From Vitellaria paradoxa (lineage: Eukaryota > Streptophyta > Magnoliopsida > Ericales > Sapotaceae), in contig CM034236.1 in the NCBI GenBank assembly GCA_019916065.1, positions 13,345,167 through 13,409,166 of the forward strand: a DNA stretch of 64,000 nt. The letters are read 5' to 3'. The position numbers and the translations under genes were made by a program. A model generated the notes under the pieces. The model saw only the letters and a list, made by a program, of their open reading frames with translations, was not told where the DNA came from and made no database searches. Shown in pieces: positions 21,645 to 35,410 of this stretch. Numbering within the stretch: position 1 is the first letter of the stretch; each line of letters begins with the position of its first letter.

Positions 21645-24600
21645 ATCTTCACCTTGATAAAAAAGTCTACATCATCAGTGCCTCCAACAAGATCTTCAAA
21701 CTTGAAAAATATTGACCAACTTCAAATAATGCTTGAACTTAGTCGAAATCACTACCTTGGTTATCATATCAACAGGATTCTCAACAGTTCCAATCTTATG
21801 AAACAGTATCTTCTTATCTTCAATTATTTCCAGCACAAAGTGATACTTGACGTCGATATGTTTCGTCCGTGCATGATAGACTTAGTTCTTTACCAAGTGA
21901 ATTGCACTCTGGCTATCACAAATATATAGTAACCTGTTTCTAAGCAACCCATAAGTCTCCAAGCAACCTTTGTAGCCAAGTTGCCTTTTTTGCTGCCTCT
22001 GTAACTACCATATACTCTACTTCTATTGTAAATAAAGCAACTGTAGACTACAAAGTAGAACTCCAACTTACTGGTACTTTAGCAAGAGTGAACACATAAC
22101 TAGTAGTTGATTGGCGTTTATCCAAATCTCCTGCGTAGTCAGAATCAACATATATAACCACACACTAACCAAGAGTATCATCACGCTCAAATACCAAACC
22201 AGTGTTTACGGTGTTCAAAAGATACCGTAGAATCCATTTCACAGCCTACCAATGTCTTCTTCCAGGACTATGCATATACTTGCTCACAATTCCAACTGCT
22301 TGTGAAATGTCGGGTTTTGTGCACACCATAGCATACATTAAGCTACCAACTTCATTTGAATAAGGAACCCCTCGATATAAACACATGTTTCTCATCAATG
22401 TTAGAAGATAAAACTGAACTCAATTTGAAGTGAGGAGCAAATGGGGTACTCACATGTTTTGACTGCTTTGTTATGCCAAAACATTGCAGCACGTTCTTCA
22501 GATATTATTTTTGGAACAAACAAACCTTGCCTCTTATTCAATCTTTGCTTATCCCCATGCCAAGAATTTTTTTGGGTTCACCCAAAATTCTTTATTTCAA
22601 ACTCTTGATTCAACTAAGTTTTGAAATTTTTTAATCTCCTTTTGACTCTTCGAAACTATCAACATATCATCCATGTACAACAGTAGATAAATGAAAGACC
22701 CATCATGTAACTTGCGAAAATAAACATAGTGATCAAATTTGCTTTTGGTGTACATCAACCCTATCATGAACCGATCAAATCACTTGTACCATTGCCTCAA
22801 ATTTTGCTTCAATCCGTACAATGATTTCTTCAACTTATAAACCCAATTTTCTTTTCCAGTAACCTTGAATCCATTTGGCTGAGATATAGAGATTTCCCCT
22901 TCCAAATCACTATGTAAAAACACAATTTTCACATCAAGTTGAATTAGTTTCAAATCAAATTATGCTACCAAGGCCAATAATATCCGAATGGAAGCATGCT
23001 TAACAATTGGAGAAAATACCTCATTATAGTCAACTCTTTTCTTCTGAGCGTAGCTTTTTGCCACATATCTTGCCTTGTAGCGGACATCAGTTTTGCTAGG
23101 AAATCTTTTTTTCTTTGCAAATACCCATTACACCTGATTGCTTTCTTATCTTTCAGTAGTTGAGCTAGCTCTCAAGTCTAATTCTTCTGGATGGACTACA
23201 TCTTGTCATCCATTGCTCTCTTCCACTTCTCATTTTCTAAACTTCTTACTGTTTCTTTATAGGTGGAAGGAACATCATCAACAACTGAAAGTGTATAAGC
23301 CACCATTGCATCAAGGAAACAAGTATATTTTTTACTTTCTCGACGTGGCCTATCATGTGCAATTGATCTCGATTGTTGTAGAGGTTCTTGGGTTAAAAAA
23401 ATTTACTTTTTTTTTTTCAACATCATCCTCTGCTACTGGACTATCCATATCAACTGGCTCAATTATAGTTTTCTCAAACTCCACCTGTTACGGAACACTC
23501 TCCACCTGTTATTGAACACCATTTGTCTCTTTCTCTTTTTCAGAATTTCCAAGCGTTACCTTTCTCAACATGGCAGACCCATCAAAGGTAACATCCCTAC
23601 TAAAGATAATTCATTTTGAATTAGGACACCAAAGGTGATATTCTTTCACACCTAAGCTAATTCCCATGAACATTACCTTCTTGGCTCTTGGATCCAACTT
23701 TGACTCCTTAACATGATAATAAGCAGTAGATCCAAATTCATTTAAGGAATCATAATCATTTGTAGGTTTTCCAAACCATACCTCGATAGGTGTCTTGCCT
23801 CCATTTGTTGTTGATGGTAATCGATTAATGAGATGGCATACATAAGTCACTGCCTCAGCCCAAAATCTTTTGCTGAACTTAGCATTAAGCAACATACATC
23901 AAACCTTCTCTAGCAAGGTCCAATTCATACGTTCTGCCACCCCATTTTGCTGTGGTGTTTTTTTTTTTTTACCATAAAGTGTCGCATAATACCCTTATCT
24001 TGACCGACTTTAAGAAATAGATCAAATTTATACTCGCCATCGTTATCTATTCCGAGCTTCTTTATCTTTCTGCCTGATTGAGTCTCAATAATCTTTTTCC
24101 ACTTAAGAAAAACTCCCAACACTTTATCTTTAGTTTTTATCAGATATACCCAAACTCTTCTAGAGTAATCATCAACAAATGTAACAAAGTAATGCATATG
24201 CTGTTCTAGAAGGCCCCATCAGAGTGAACATAATCCAAAATACCTTTAGTATTGTGGATAGTGGGGCCAAACTTCACTCTCGTATGCTTTCCTATAGCAC
24301 GATACTCACAGAGATTCAATTTACAGTTTTTTGCACCCTTTAATAAGCCTTACTTTACCAAATTCTACAAATCTCCCACACTTGCATGACCAAGTCACAT
24401 GTGCAACAACATGGTTAATTCTACATCTGCATCTTTCTTAGAGACTGTAGCTACTTATCCAATAACTATACTACCTTGAAGGTAGTATAAGTTATTCTTT
24501 CTTATAACTTTCATTACCATTAGTGTACCTGAAGTAACTCTGATAACTCCATCTTGAATAGATGTAGCAAAACCCTTTGCTTCTAAAGTTCCTAAAGAGA

Positions 24601-25875
24601 TGATTCTTCTTTAAGCCTAGTACGCATCGAATAGATGTCAAAAATCTGGTTAATCTATCATAATTCTTCAAATGAATTGAACCTATCCTAGTTGTCTTGC
24701 AAAAGTTGTTGTTGCCCATGAAAACAATTTCACCATCAAGTTTTTCAAAATTAAGGAACCACTCATTTTGAGAATACATATGATAAGTACATCAAGAGTC
24801 CAAAATCCACTTATCAGAACAAGAAATTGAAAGTAGACCAATCAATGCAATAACTGAGTCATCATTTTCAAACTTGGCTATACATGCATTAGAATCAGTT
24901 TGCCCTTATCTTTCTTCTTCAACTTTAGACAATCTTTCTTCCAGTGCCCCTTCTCATGACAAAATGCACATTCATCTTTACCAAGTTTTCCTCTTGACTA
25001 AGATCTATCCCTTTGGTTGGACTTTCGACTCTGAGATTGGCCTCTGACAGCATATACCTCTCCTGTATTGTACCCATGCTACATTTGATCTTTCTTCCTG
25101 ATTTTAGTACTGTATAAAGAATTTTTGTACACTTCATCAAATGTTACAATAGCCTTGCCACGTAGAAGTGTAGCGACAAGTTGATCATACTCTTCAAGAA
25201 GTGAGGCTAATAACAACAGAGCTTGATCTCATCTTCAATAGTCTCATCCAAATTTAACAAATCTACTATTAATTTATTAAAAGCAGCAATATGATCATTG
25301 ATAGAAGTACCTGGTTGACAATGGAAGTAGAACAATTTCTTCTTTAAATAGAGCCTATTCTCTCAATTTTTCTTCATAAATTTATTCTCTAACTCATTCC
25401 ACATCTTGCTTGCAAATGTCTCTTTCATAAAAAGATACTTTTGTTCCCTACTGAAACAAGATCAAATGTTTTCACATCCTTGACAATTAATCCTTTCCCA
25501 TTCTTTATCATTCATCTTATCTGGCCTTTTTTACTTCCAAAGCAACATCTAACTCTTGTTGATAAAGAAGATCCAACACCTCACTTTGCCACATAGCAAA
25601 ATTATTATGGCCATTGAACTTCTTAACTTCATACTTTGTATTAGTCATAGTAACCTCAGTTGGTGTAGACGAAGAAGCTTCTATCATTTTTTCAATAATT
25701 TTTACACTCCAAAGTTGAACCTCAGATTTTGTGGCAGTACACTAGGAAAACTCCCAGGAAAGATTGAAGGGGTTACACTGATCCCACTTCAAACCCAACA
25801 TCCTTAGACAGAACTTTCTTAGATATGCACATACACACTAAATACTAATTTAACAATCTTGACTCTGATATCAAT
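21645..25875 (-). pseudogene. Copia gag-pol polyprotein, decayed
   Basis: Read on the minus strand from right to left. Gag: a zinc knuckle CAFCHEKGHWKKDC at about 24925-24966. Gag-pre-integrase remnants near 24350-24480. Integrase: FVDDYSRRVWVYLIKTKDK near 24120-24185, and the FWAEAV...HLINRLPS segment at 23800-23870. Reverse transcriptase: VYKLKKSLYGLKQ at about 22800-22850 and the catalytic YMDD-type box (LLYMDDM) at 22664-22682. RNase H-like tail 21680-22200 with YVDSDYAGD and VEYM. Frameshifts and stops occur throughout. In life such a polyprotein packages, copies and integrates the element. Confidence 0.9.
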
Positions 25876-26257
25876 TGTTACAAAAGCGGGTGTTTTACCC
25901 ACACAATAAGGCACCCAGAATAATGCCACATAATAAGAAACAAAATAACAAGTAAGAAATAATAATAGAAAATAAAGAAACTAATGCAAAGCAAAGAGAA
26001 GACACAATTTAACGAGCCTACATCCTTAGGCATTGAATAACAATCCACTATCACCAAAGTTACAAATGCTTACAGAAACTTACAAATGTTTTAATGAATA
26101 AAACCATGCCAAAAAGTCTTAATTTATAAGACCACTAGGTAGTTTCTCCTAGTGTCCCATTTTGATGTAGGACAAACTTTAATTTAGAAGGCCATTACAT
26201 TGTATCTCCTATTTTCTTTTTTTTTTTTTCACGTGAGAGTTGGAGTTATACCTAACA
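25876..26257 (-). repeat. 5' LTR of the Copia element
   Basis: Bounded on the plus strand by TGTTA (25876) and TAACA (26257), 382 bp. The adjacent inner bases carry the tRNA-Met-like primer-binding site. A poly-T tract near 26216-26229 distinguishes it from the other LTR. Confidence 0.88.
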
Positions 26258-26539
26258 ATGTCGTGTTTGGATTCGTAATTTCTCATAATCTTTAATTATT
26301 TCGTATATGTACAACTTACTTGACATGAGAACTGAAAGAAAATCATTTTTTTTTATACCGAGAGTGGGTTAATTGAATTCATTCATAAAATATTATTTTT
26401 TTCTTAATTAAATGAGATGAAATAGTTTCCAATCGAGTTGATAAGCTAACAAAGTTATATGTAATAAATACTTTTTAGTATTATTTTCTTAGTAAAAATG
26501 AAGTGATATCGAATCGCAATGTAATTGTGCATAACTATC

Positions 26540-26610
<71 letters not shown>

Positions 26611-28960
26611 GGATAACATATATGATAAAGTTCTATTCATTCTAACTACTCTATTTTCTTTAAACTAGAGGCGGCCTGCACATCATATCATGTATTTAAT
26701 TTTTTTAAATATTATTATAATAGTATTTTTAAGTTAATTAATATAATAGGAAACTAAATGATTTCAAACTCATTAAAATCTTAACTAACATAATAATAGA
26801 AATTAGTGGAGAATGTGGTCATTTAAAATTCAAATTAGCTAGTGATCAAATTTAGTAATCAAAATTTTCTTAAATATAATTAGCTTAACCGAAATGCATT
26901 TTGAAAAATATGAAAAAATTACGCCAAACTAATTTTACTAATTGCATCAATCGCCAGTGTTTGGCTTTATATATATACATATAAAGGTGAAGCACATAAT
27001 ATAATTTTTACTAATTAATTTTCTTACGGAGAGAGAGATCAAAAAAGAGAGTAATGTTTGTATAACAAGTTAACATGCATTCTTCAAACCCTTACTCATT
27101 TACCCAGTGACAGAGTTAAGTATGTCATAAAATTTTTTCTAGTATTCTAGATAGAAAAATTTTTTTTTCTAAATATAGAATTTTTCTAAGATTGGCATAA
27201 AATTTTTCCTAATGTACTAAATAAAATTTTTCCTAAGTATAGAATTTTTCTTAGGCATATTTATAGAGGTAAATAATTTTTTTCCTATTGGTGTGGTAGC
27301 CGCCCACTCTCGGTTGGGTGTGGCTCAGCCCCTATATCTACCCTTGTGTATTTGTATATTTATAGTATATATATCTACACGTATATACACTTTCATGAGT
27401 AAATATTTACACAGCAACAGTGACTAATCTTTTAGAAGAAAAGCTTGAATATCAAAATTATTATTTTTGAAAATCAAGTGATTACTTTTAAATGCATTGC
27501 CCTTAGTATCAAGTTATATTGTCGGTGTAATTATTTTTTATACAAAAGGTATGTTATAATATCAGATGTTGGTATTTTATATATAATTTAATAAATATAA
27601 AAATAATAATTTTAGTTAAAAATAATTAAATTTTTTTGAGCTAATTACACTTAAATATAACTCATTAAAATAGTATTTTATTATAACCATATTATTACCA
27701 AATTATTCTTGTAAAAGTTCTAGTTAAAAATTCTTGTAGCTAGAGTAGTTTTGTCTATTTTATCCTTATGTTGTCTTGATTTTTGGAAGAATAAAAAAAT
27801 GGCAAGTGAAAGTGAGAAAGTAACAAATTAAAGAAGGAAAATAACTTGAAAAAAAAATATTTTTCTCTTGTTTTCCCTTAAATTTTATCTCCCTATTCTA
27901 AGGATCTAATCAAAGGAATGAAGAATAATAATTATCTATCCATTTTATATGCCCCTAACTTTTATTTGAATGGTTTCATTAGGGATACGTTCCATTGAAC
28001 TATGAATGGTTCCATTGGAATATATATATATTCGATTGACTTCTTCTAAGGTTCCTCTTCATTAAAGGAAAAAAACAAACAAAATCCCAAAGAAAAAAGT
28101 AAAAAATTGTGGGTTTGCTTTATATATATATATATTTTCCCACTAATCATGTCGTAAATATTGATTTCTTACAAAAATTAAAAGATTAACACTTCGTTTA
28201 AAAGACTAGTCACACTTTTTAATTTTGTTGATTCCTTACTTGAAGCCACTAAAAAGAACCTAGCAATTATATTATTCTATTTGTCCATTCCAAATATTTC
28301 TTCTTTTTTCCTTTTTGGCAAGGGGGACAAAAAAAATCAAAGGAATGCGATGCTTTAATATTGGATTAATTTTTTTTTAATAAGAGGAAAAGGATAAAAA
28401 ATTGAAGGTAAAAAAATAAATTTATTCATTATTTTTCAATTATAATAAAAAAATAAGTTGAAAAAAATATATTTTCATCTTTTTGTTTACATCAAAATTA
28501 AAAATTTATAATGTTTGATCTATCCACGTGTAAAGATTACATGATTGAAGAAATCATGTTAAAAGTAGCCCCTAATAGACAACACAATACTGTGTGCACT
28601 TCAATTAACTTTAATTGAAATTATGAAATTAATAACTAAATAAGGAGACTTGTAGTGGTAATTATTGAAGATTAAATCCGAAATCTAACCAGCTAAACTT
28701 ACTGTCAATATTACCTTCATAAAATTTTATCTATTTTAATTATGACAAATATATTTAATAAAAAATTAAATGAATTAATACTTTTTTGTCTTGAATAATT
28801 AAATTTAAAGTTTTTAGAGAGCAATGTAAAATAAGTGAAAAGTTATGGAAATAGAAAAAAAATCACTTTCATAAGATTTATTTTTAAATTTTAATAAATA
28901 CAAAATGCACCCTAATTATTAATTTATTTTTATATTATATAATTTTCTTATTGAGAATCC
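26258..28960. other. AT-rich intergenic DNA
   Basis: No gene recognised. Contains the long (TA)n at 26541-26607, a block of repeated AAAATTTTTCCTA/AGAATTTTTCTTA phrases at 27125-27270, and short (TA)n runs at 28020 and 28120. Confidence 0.5.
26541..26607. repeat. Long (TA)n microsatellite
   Basis: About 33 uninterrupted TA units. The isoleucine-tyrosine open frame across it is an artefact of the repeat. Confidence 0.97.
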
Positions 28961-28965
28961 ACATG

Positions 28966-29200
28966 TCTTAGACCTTAGTTAAATAAATATTGTTTTATTG
29001 TATATATTTCCCTTATCTTATTATAGAATATTCCATTTCTATATGTAACTTTGAATATTTTATTACTGATTTCATACCATATATAGCAGAGTTCTAAGCT
29101 TATATATACTCCTATAATCTTCTTTATTCAGTAAGACGTTAAAAAAATATATATGTATATTTTTTTTTCTCTGAAATCTCTACATTCTTTAACATGATAT
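28966..29200 (+). mobile_element. Possible Copia 5' LTR remnant and primer-binding site
   Basis: LTR-like AT-rich sequence ends in TTTAACA at about 29191, followed by TGATATTAAAGACATGG, which resembles a mutated TGGTATCAGAGC primer-binding site. The Copia gag remnant lies just downstream. Confidence 0.4.
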
Positions 29201-29460
29201 TAAAGACATGGTAAATTAATTCTTTATAGTTTGTTGCTACTACCAAAAAATAGCATAGAAAAGTCAATTTTTTTTTTTTTTTTATGTTATTCTCTTTCAT
29301 TCTTGTTTTCTATGCTTATTCTAGTACGTTGGATTTGAAACTTGTGCATATCATCATCTTTCTCTCATTAAGACCAATCTAACTGTACTAAAATCAACTT
29401 GAAATATCGCTACATGCGATATTGGCATTTCCTTTGAAATACCGAGAAGGGCAAATTTGA

Positions 29461-30195
29461 TGAACAATTTGTTGAACGACATGATGAATGGGATAACAAT
29501 AATCACCAAATCATCACATGGTTTTGTAATACTTCTATTTCATCTATTGGTTCTTAGTTCTATAAATTTGAGAATGTTTGTGATGAAGTATTTCATCTAT
29601 TGGTTCTTAGTTCTATAAATTTGAGAATGTTTGTGATGTATGGGAATTTCTCAAGTCTTGCTATAGTACTACTGATCTTACTTATTAGTATTAAAACTTG
29701 ACTCAACTTCATCGTCTTTGTAAAAAACCTGGCTAGTCTATTCACAGTTTTTAAGCTCAAATGCATGATTCTTGGGATCAGTTAACTATTTTGAACCTGT
29801 CTAGACTAATCCTACTGATGCTAGGAATTTTGTTATCTATTGTGATCGTCAAGGCCTTGTTACCTTCTTATGGCTCTTAATGACACTTTTAAACTTGTTC
29901 GGACAATGCTGCTACATTATAATTCTCTTTCGACTCTTGATCAGGTTATCTTTAAGATTCTTTCTGAGAGAAGTCGCCTTGGTCCTCTTTAGCAGTGGCT
30001 TACTAATATTGCGCATGTTTTTCACCATACTCGTCCTACTATTACACCACCTTCTTACAGTCACCCTCTATATTAGCCCCGTGCAACTATTGCAAGTAGC
30101 CTAATCATTTTCTACTGTTATGTCCCATTCATAGTTATATTTATTATTCTAAACGAGGACCTCGTCACCTTCAGCATTATTGTCCTTAGAAACTA
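29461..30195 (+). pseudogene. Copia gag (UBN2-like) fragment
   Basis: In shifting plus-strand frames the sequence reads ITWFCNTSISSIGS, VWEFLKSCYSTTDLTY, LTQLHRLCKKPGQS-like, SIHSF..MHDSWDQL, then a later ALNDTFKLVRTMLLHYNSLSTL-like stretch. This is the usual order of the retrotransposon gag domain found at the start of plant Copia polyproteins. It has many stops, an internal 53-bp duplication and no pol region. Confidence 0.6.
29536..29638. repeat. 53-bp tandem duplication inside the gag remnant
   Basis: The phrase TATTTCATCTATTGGTTC and the following 35 bases occur at 29536 and again at 29589, nearly identical. Confidence 0.9.
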
Positions 30196-31569
30196 CAACA
30201 CAATTCTACCAACTGTTTATTTTATGGTATAATTGATTTGTGGCATATCATTATACACTTGACAACTTATTATGCTCTCAGTATATAGGCACTTAATTTG
30301 GTGGTTTTTCTAACTACTGAACTTTAGAAACTCACCTTCCTTTGTAAACAATTTTTAGTTAGTTACCTGTGTTATTAGGTAGAGCTGAGGTTTGGGATTA
30401 ACTCATTGGCTTCCCATTATATTTATTCGTACTCAATCGGTACATTAGTCGAGACCACTTTGTACTGTTCATGTGGATGAAATAAATGTCGGTGGATGTT
30501 TATATTCTTTTTGCATCTGTCTTATTGATATTACCATTTTATTATAGGTTATAAGGATGTAAGTAATAATTTTGAGAATATTATTATTATATTATTAAAT
30601 TTGATTTAATTGTTACTTAACTTCATAGGTCATGTCTTTGACTATACTTAACCTATTGATTTAACTAATAATTTTGCAATAAGTTCCATAACCTATATTA
30701 TCCACCTTTGGATTTAAGCTTAAGGTGTAACAAATCATTAGTATCATAACCTAATGGAAGTATCCATTGATAAGTTTTTTTTTTTCTTTTTTAATTTCCG
30801 ATGGATTCCTTCAGTGGATCATGTTTGACAAATTTGTTTACTATTAAGCATCTACAGACTTGCTTAAACAACCTTTCACTAATTAACCTAATACCTATTG
30901 CTTATCTATTTCCTTTTTAAAATGACATCAACACCCCTAGTGTAGGGTGGATGTTGTGATATCACAATAAATGTCGATGAATACTGAGTCATGTCCACAA
31001 AGAGCTACTATTTAGAACTATAAGTGACTTGGAAACTCTAAAAGAGTGGGGAGAAATTAACATCCTCACAAAGAATAGGTTGGTAAAAGATGGATTGGTT
31101 GGAAAATGATTCAGAATTGGGTTGAAAATTTGATTACTAAAAATAATTTATAGAAAAACATTAGATCAAGTTAAATCAAGTAGTAATATCCATGGATCTT
31201 CAAGGATAAACAAGAACTCAATTGTAAAATATGCCATTAAGACTAACTGAGAATAATACTTGATTAATTTAGCATAGACAATATAGGTCAACTTTATTGA
31301 AATATTAATTCAAATACTTAAGGTGCATAATTCATATAGGGTGCATGAAAATTCTTAAGTAGTAATATTCATACAATATACTACTTAAGAATTGTGTATG
31401 AACATTCCAATCAAGCAATTTACGTACAATTTAAAATGAATTATACAAATCTAATGTTAGATCAATACTACAATAAGTGATTTCAAAAAAATAACTAATT
31501 CAACTCATGATCATCCATCAAAATTAAGAAATAAAATATTTAAGCTCAATTACATTGAAGATCCATTTC
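30196..31569. other. AT-rich intergenic DNA with LTR-like debris
   Basis: A second primer-binding-like word (ATTAGTATCATAACC) at about 30737 follows TGTAACA, suggesting another LTR scrap. No gene recognised. Confidence 0.35.
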
Positions 31570-32260
31570 AGTTATCACCCTCTTCAACTTGAATCCAAGA
31601 GGAAGACTACTCAGACATAGTAAAAAGAAAATCCAAACTTTATATACTGAATTGAATTCATTCCAGGAATTTAGATTTGCAAAGAGAAAAAGTAAAAAGA
31701 GAATTGAAAAGAAACTTTCTAGCTTACCAAATAAGATCCAAACTCTATTTCCTATCTCTCTCTATTTATGTATTTGTTCTTCATATCATTCATTTACAAA
31801 TTCGCACTATTTATATTAAAAGTTAAGTTAGATTACAAAATTGCCCTTAATAAAATCGACCCTGAATTCTTCTGGTCGTTCGAATGCCGCCTGAACAAGG
31901 GTCTGCAGGATAGCTTCTTACTTAGATTCCTCTGATCTTGCACATTTTTCACTCCTCACTGTCGATCGCATGCTTGTGTGGACGGAATGGCGTCTGAAGG
32001 CCTATCCACGGGGAAGATAGACACTTAAACTTTTAGCTCTCCTCTTGAGTTTCTCCACCTATTGTTGGTTGAACACGGCTCCGCACAACACACCATCCGG
32101 ACAGTTGTCCAAATGGACCTTCTGTGCGAATAGGGGTGTGAATGATCAAGCCATTCGGACAAAGGTCCGAATGCTCTTCTTTCTTTTTTGTTCTTTTAGC
32201 TTCTTTTCTTCCTTCAATCCATTCTATATGTGTCAACATTCCTTGTAATCACCTAAAATG
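31570..32260 (-). mobile_element. Possible LTR fragment
   Basis: A moderately GC-rich block in AT-rich DNA. It carries a TATA-like TATAAATAGTG on the minus strand (near 31808-31818) and repeated TCCGGAC/GTCCGAA words. It resembles LTR regulatory sequence, but no partner LTR is seen. The 76-aa open frame at 31589 has no family match. Confidence 0.25.
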
Positions 32261-33081
32261 AAAGAAGAATGATATCTACGAATAATTAATCCATTTTAGT
32301 TTCTTATTATGCATGATTAATCACTTTGAACATATTTAATTAGTCATTTTATGTGATTAATTACTTGTCAACCTCCCAATCGAGTATGTATAGTATATAC
32401 CAATCTATCTAGACAATCATTAACCGATTGATTGCTCTCTGACCAAGAACATTCTTAGGTGATGTTTAGAAGACCAAACTACCGAAAGTTGCAAAAAAGT
32501 TATTTACTTTTTTTAACTTTCTTCAATTAAATTTCGTCGCGTGTCACTTTTACACTAATTTTTTCTTTCTTTTTTTTTTTTTTTTTTGTATACCATCCAA
32601 ACATCACTTTAGAGTTGAGTATTATTAGGGTAGGTCTTATGTTTACAGCATCTTAAGAAGTTATCTCTTTTGTTTAAATTATGTGAATGTTAATCAAATG
32701 TTGTCTATATTAATATGTAGATGGAGAAGTCCACTTGTAAAGCCCCCACCAAAAATAAACTTCCTCTAACTTCTCTTCCCAAACTTTTTTAATTTCTCTT
32801 GACTTTTCTTCTTAAAATTTTTTAATTTGAAATTAATTTATGAAAAATCTATAATAAAAATAAAAAAATAATTTTTTGTTTGTACTAATATATATAAAAG
32901 GAAAAATCCTTTGGTGTATGTGAAGCTCTATCACTAATATTTAATTTTAGCAAAATTCCTTTCAAAATTCTCTTTCAAAAATTTTTTTATTTGAAATTAA
33001 TTTATAAGAATACAAAAATAAAAATAAGAAAATAATTTCTAAAAATAATATTTCTGACACATGAAGTGTGTACTTCATAAT
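32261..33081. other. AT-rich intergenic DNA
   Basis: No gene or defined element. Contains two related phrases around 32935-33010 and 32745-32830 (TTTTTAATTTGAAATTAATTTAT words). Confidence 0.4.
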
Positions 33082-33089
33082 AATGTGAC

Positions 33090-33639
33090 TAAAAATGGTA
33101 ATTTTAACCTATCCTGCCAAGTACTCATCACAAGCCGATTCATTAAATGCAGATAATTTTAAATTTTATGAATAATAGCGCAAGTTAAGGTAAAAAACTA
33201 AAATTCCCGTTGAGTTTGGGTTCGGGACAATAAACGTAATGTACCCAATGAGTATTACTTGAACCTATCCCAATTCCCTTAATTATAGGATACTGAGTAG
33301 TATTATCCTATCACTACCCAAATTATGTGCACCAATTACCTATTTATTGGGTAGTCAGCTGGTATTATTCGAGTACCTGTTCAAATTACTAGATTATCAC
33401 TTAAATTATCGAATACCCAAATTTATTATCCAATTAATTGCCTCATATTTGAAGGCTATAGATACCTGATTACCTAATAGATATTTGATTACCTGATGGA
33501 TTAGGGGATGATAGTCGGTTTAAAATACCCGTCGAGTACTCGTATAATTCAGGTTTTTTTATTTTTTATTTTTTTTCACTTGATAGATTTTGGAATGGCA
33601 AGCAATACTCAACTCCAATCTGACTCGTTACCATCCTTA
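33090..33639. mobile_element. Decayed non-autonomous hAT-like element
   Basis: The ends TAAAAATGGTAA and TTACCATCCTTA are near-complementary. The flanks AATGTGAC (33082-33089) and AGTATAAC (33640-33647) match at five of eight positions, and all differences are G/A transitions. The body is full of CCCAAT, GGGTA and ACCCG words typical of the plant TAGGGATGGCAACGGG family. Confidence 0.5.
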
Positions 33640-33892
33640 AGTATAACTAATTTTCAAAATAAATAATTATAAATATAAAATTGAAAATTTGCTTAACTTA
33701 GTATTTGAGTTATATATGTGGAACTAGCCAAACAGGGCATATTTTTAATTAAAAAAATTACGAAAAACTCAAGAAAAGATTAGTGCAACAAATTGTTTTA
33801 TTTTACCATCTTATTGCCTAGGGCAGAAACATCCATAAAAGAAAAGGTTGGAAACCATATGTCTAATGGTTACCAAAAAAAAAAATTCCATC

Positions 33893-34235
33893 ATTTTTTT
33901 TTAAGTTTTTTTTTCATCTTATATGACACTTTTAACCAAAATTTGATATTTTTAGTAGATATAACTTTTAAACGTGTTAATCACATTTGTAGAAAAAATT
34001 CTAAAAAATTTACATCCGTTTAGATAAAAAAGTAACGAAACTACTAATTTTTTATTTTTTTTAATTTTTATCCAAATAGATGTAAATTTTTAAATTTTTT
34101 TATAACTTTTATTTAAACGGATGTAAATTTTTAATTTTTTTAAACTAATATAATTAACACTCCTAAGAGTTACATCTTCTAAAACAAAAATCAAATTTTA
34201 GTTAAAAATTATAATAAAATAAAGAGAAAAAAAAA
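33893..34235. mobile_element. Foldback MITE, copy 1
   Basis: The left arm (CCAAAATTTGATATTTTTAG, then TTTACATCCGTTT) is matched by the complement of the right arm (CTAAAATTTGATTTTTGTTT, then TTTACATCCGTTT) around a centre near 34060. Copy 2 lies at 37060-37395. Confidence 0.6.
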
Positions 34236-34742
34236 AAAAAAACTGAAAGCTTTTCAAAACCGAACAAAGCGCAAGTCATCCGATTATAAATCAATTAAAA
34301 AATGCACACGCAAACAAAAATGCAAAAGTAAAAGTGAACCGGTTAAAACGCAATACCAGGAACTGTTCCTTGTTCCTGTTAGTACTGCAGCAAATGGATT
34401 TATTTCACAGAGCCGTTCAGACGCATTAATGCAACTGATAAAAAAAAAAAAAAAAAAAAACCTAGAAACACTATGACAGCCTATATCTATCTGGTTGGAT
34501 CTTGTTTGTTTCTCCATCTCATTAACCAGTAAATCCCGTTAAATTTCCCACAAAAAATCATGAAAGCAACGAGACAACAACCATCGGTTGATTTTACTTT
34601 TAATGTTAACTCAGTAATATTAAAATTGAGAATTAAAATTTAACTATATTTATATTTTTTAATTTTAAAAAAAATATAAATTCATCTCAACTACTAAACT
34701 TCAAACTCCAAACCCTTATTATTATTATTATTATTATTGATT

Positions 34743-34896
34743 TCGTTTGAAATTATACAAAATAAAAATAAAATTTTATAAATTTTTACAAATATAAATT
34801 ACGAAATAATAAAATTTAAATTTTTTAATTAAGAAATATTTATTTTTATAATTTTATTTTATTTTATATATTTTTATATAATTTTAAACACACCCG
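34743..34896. mobile_element. Small MITE of the GTTTGG family
   Basis: It starts CGTTTGAAATT and ends AAACACACCCG, with an A/T-rich body like the copy at 35411. Confidence 0.5.
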
Positions 34897-35410
34897 TTAT
34901 CGCACGGAGGAGTAGATAGTCAAAATTATGCTCCCCCTTCTTGCACTGTTATTAAAGCATCAACAGGTTGATGATCACGAGGAATTACCTCATTAAATTA
35001 CACAATCTGCCATCATGTCAATTATTGCGGGGCAATAAAAAAAAAACCTATCGCGCTTTATCACCACACCAACTAAATTGAACTGAATCAAGCTTCTAGA
35101 GCAAAAAATCGCCAGCGGAATTGGTCGGAGAGAGTTTTCTATTAAAATTTTTTTTTTTGACGATAAAATCAGAAAAAATTAAAGAGAATAATAAAAAAAT
35201 GACAAAGGTTCGATTGATAATAGTAAAAATATTTAATTTTAGAGTTAAGCGTTATATTTATAATAAGACGGATTCAATAAATAAATACCAAAATAATTAG
35301 AGAGAACAAATCATTTCATATATCCTTCGTGTATATCTATATTTGTAAGGGTTTATTTTATATTTAATATCCATGGCTCAATATTTAATGTGCGGGATAT
35401 TAGGTTAATA

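Larger units (their letters stand above)
21249..26257 (-). mobile_element. Ty1/Copia LTR retrotransposon, old and inactive
   Basis: A complete structure of about 5.0 kb on the minus strand: 5' LTR (25876-26257), a primer-binding site next to it whose minus-strand reading ATTGATATCAGAGTC resembles the initiator-Met tRNA site, gag with a zinc knuckle, integrase, reverse transcriptase, RNase H, a purine-rich tract and 3' LTR (21249-21644). Order integrase before reverse transcriptase assigns it to Copia. The two LTRs are clearly diverged and the coding region has many stops, so the insertion is old. No target duplication recognised. Confidence 0.92.

Noticed and set aside
21618..23895. Plus-strand open frames over the Copia region
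   Set aside because: The minus strand carries the recognisable integrase and reverse transcriptase; plus-strand frames are antisense shadows.
26455..26640. Isoleucine/tyrosine-rich open frame
   Set aside because: It is only the translation of a TA microsatellite.
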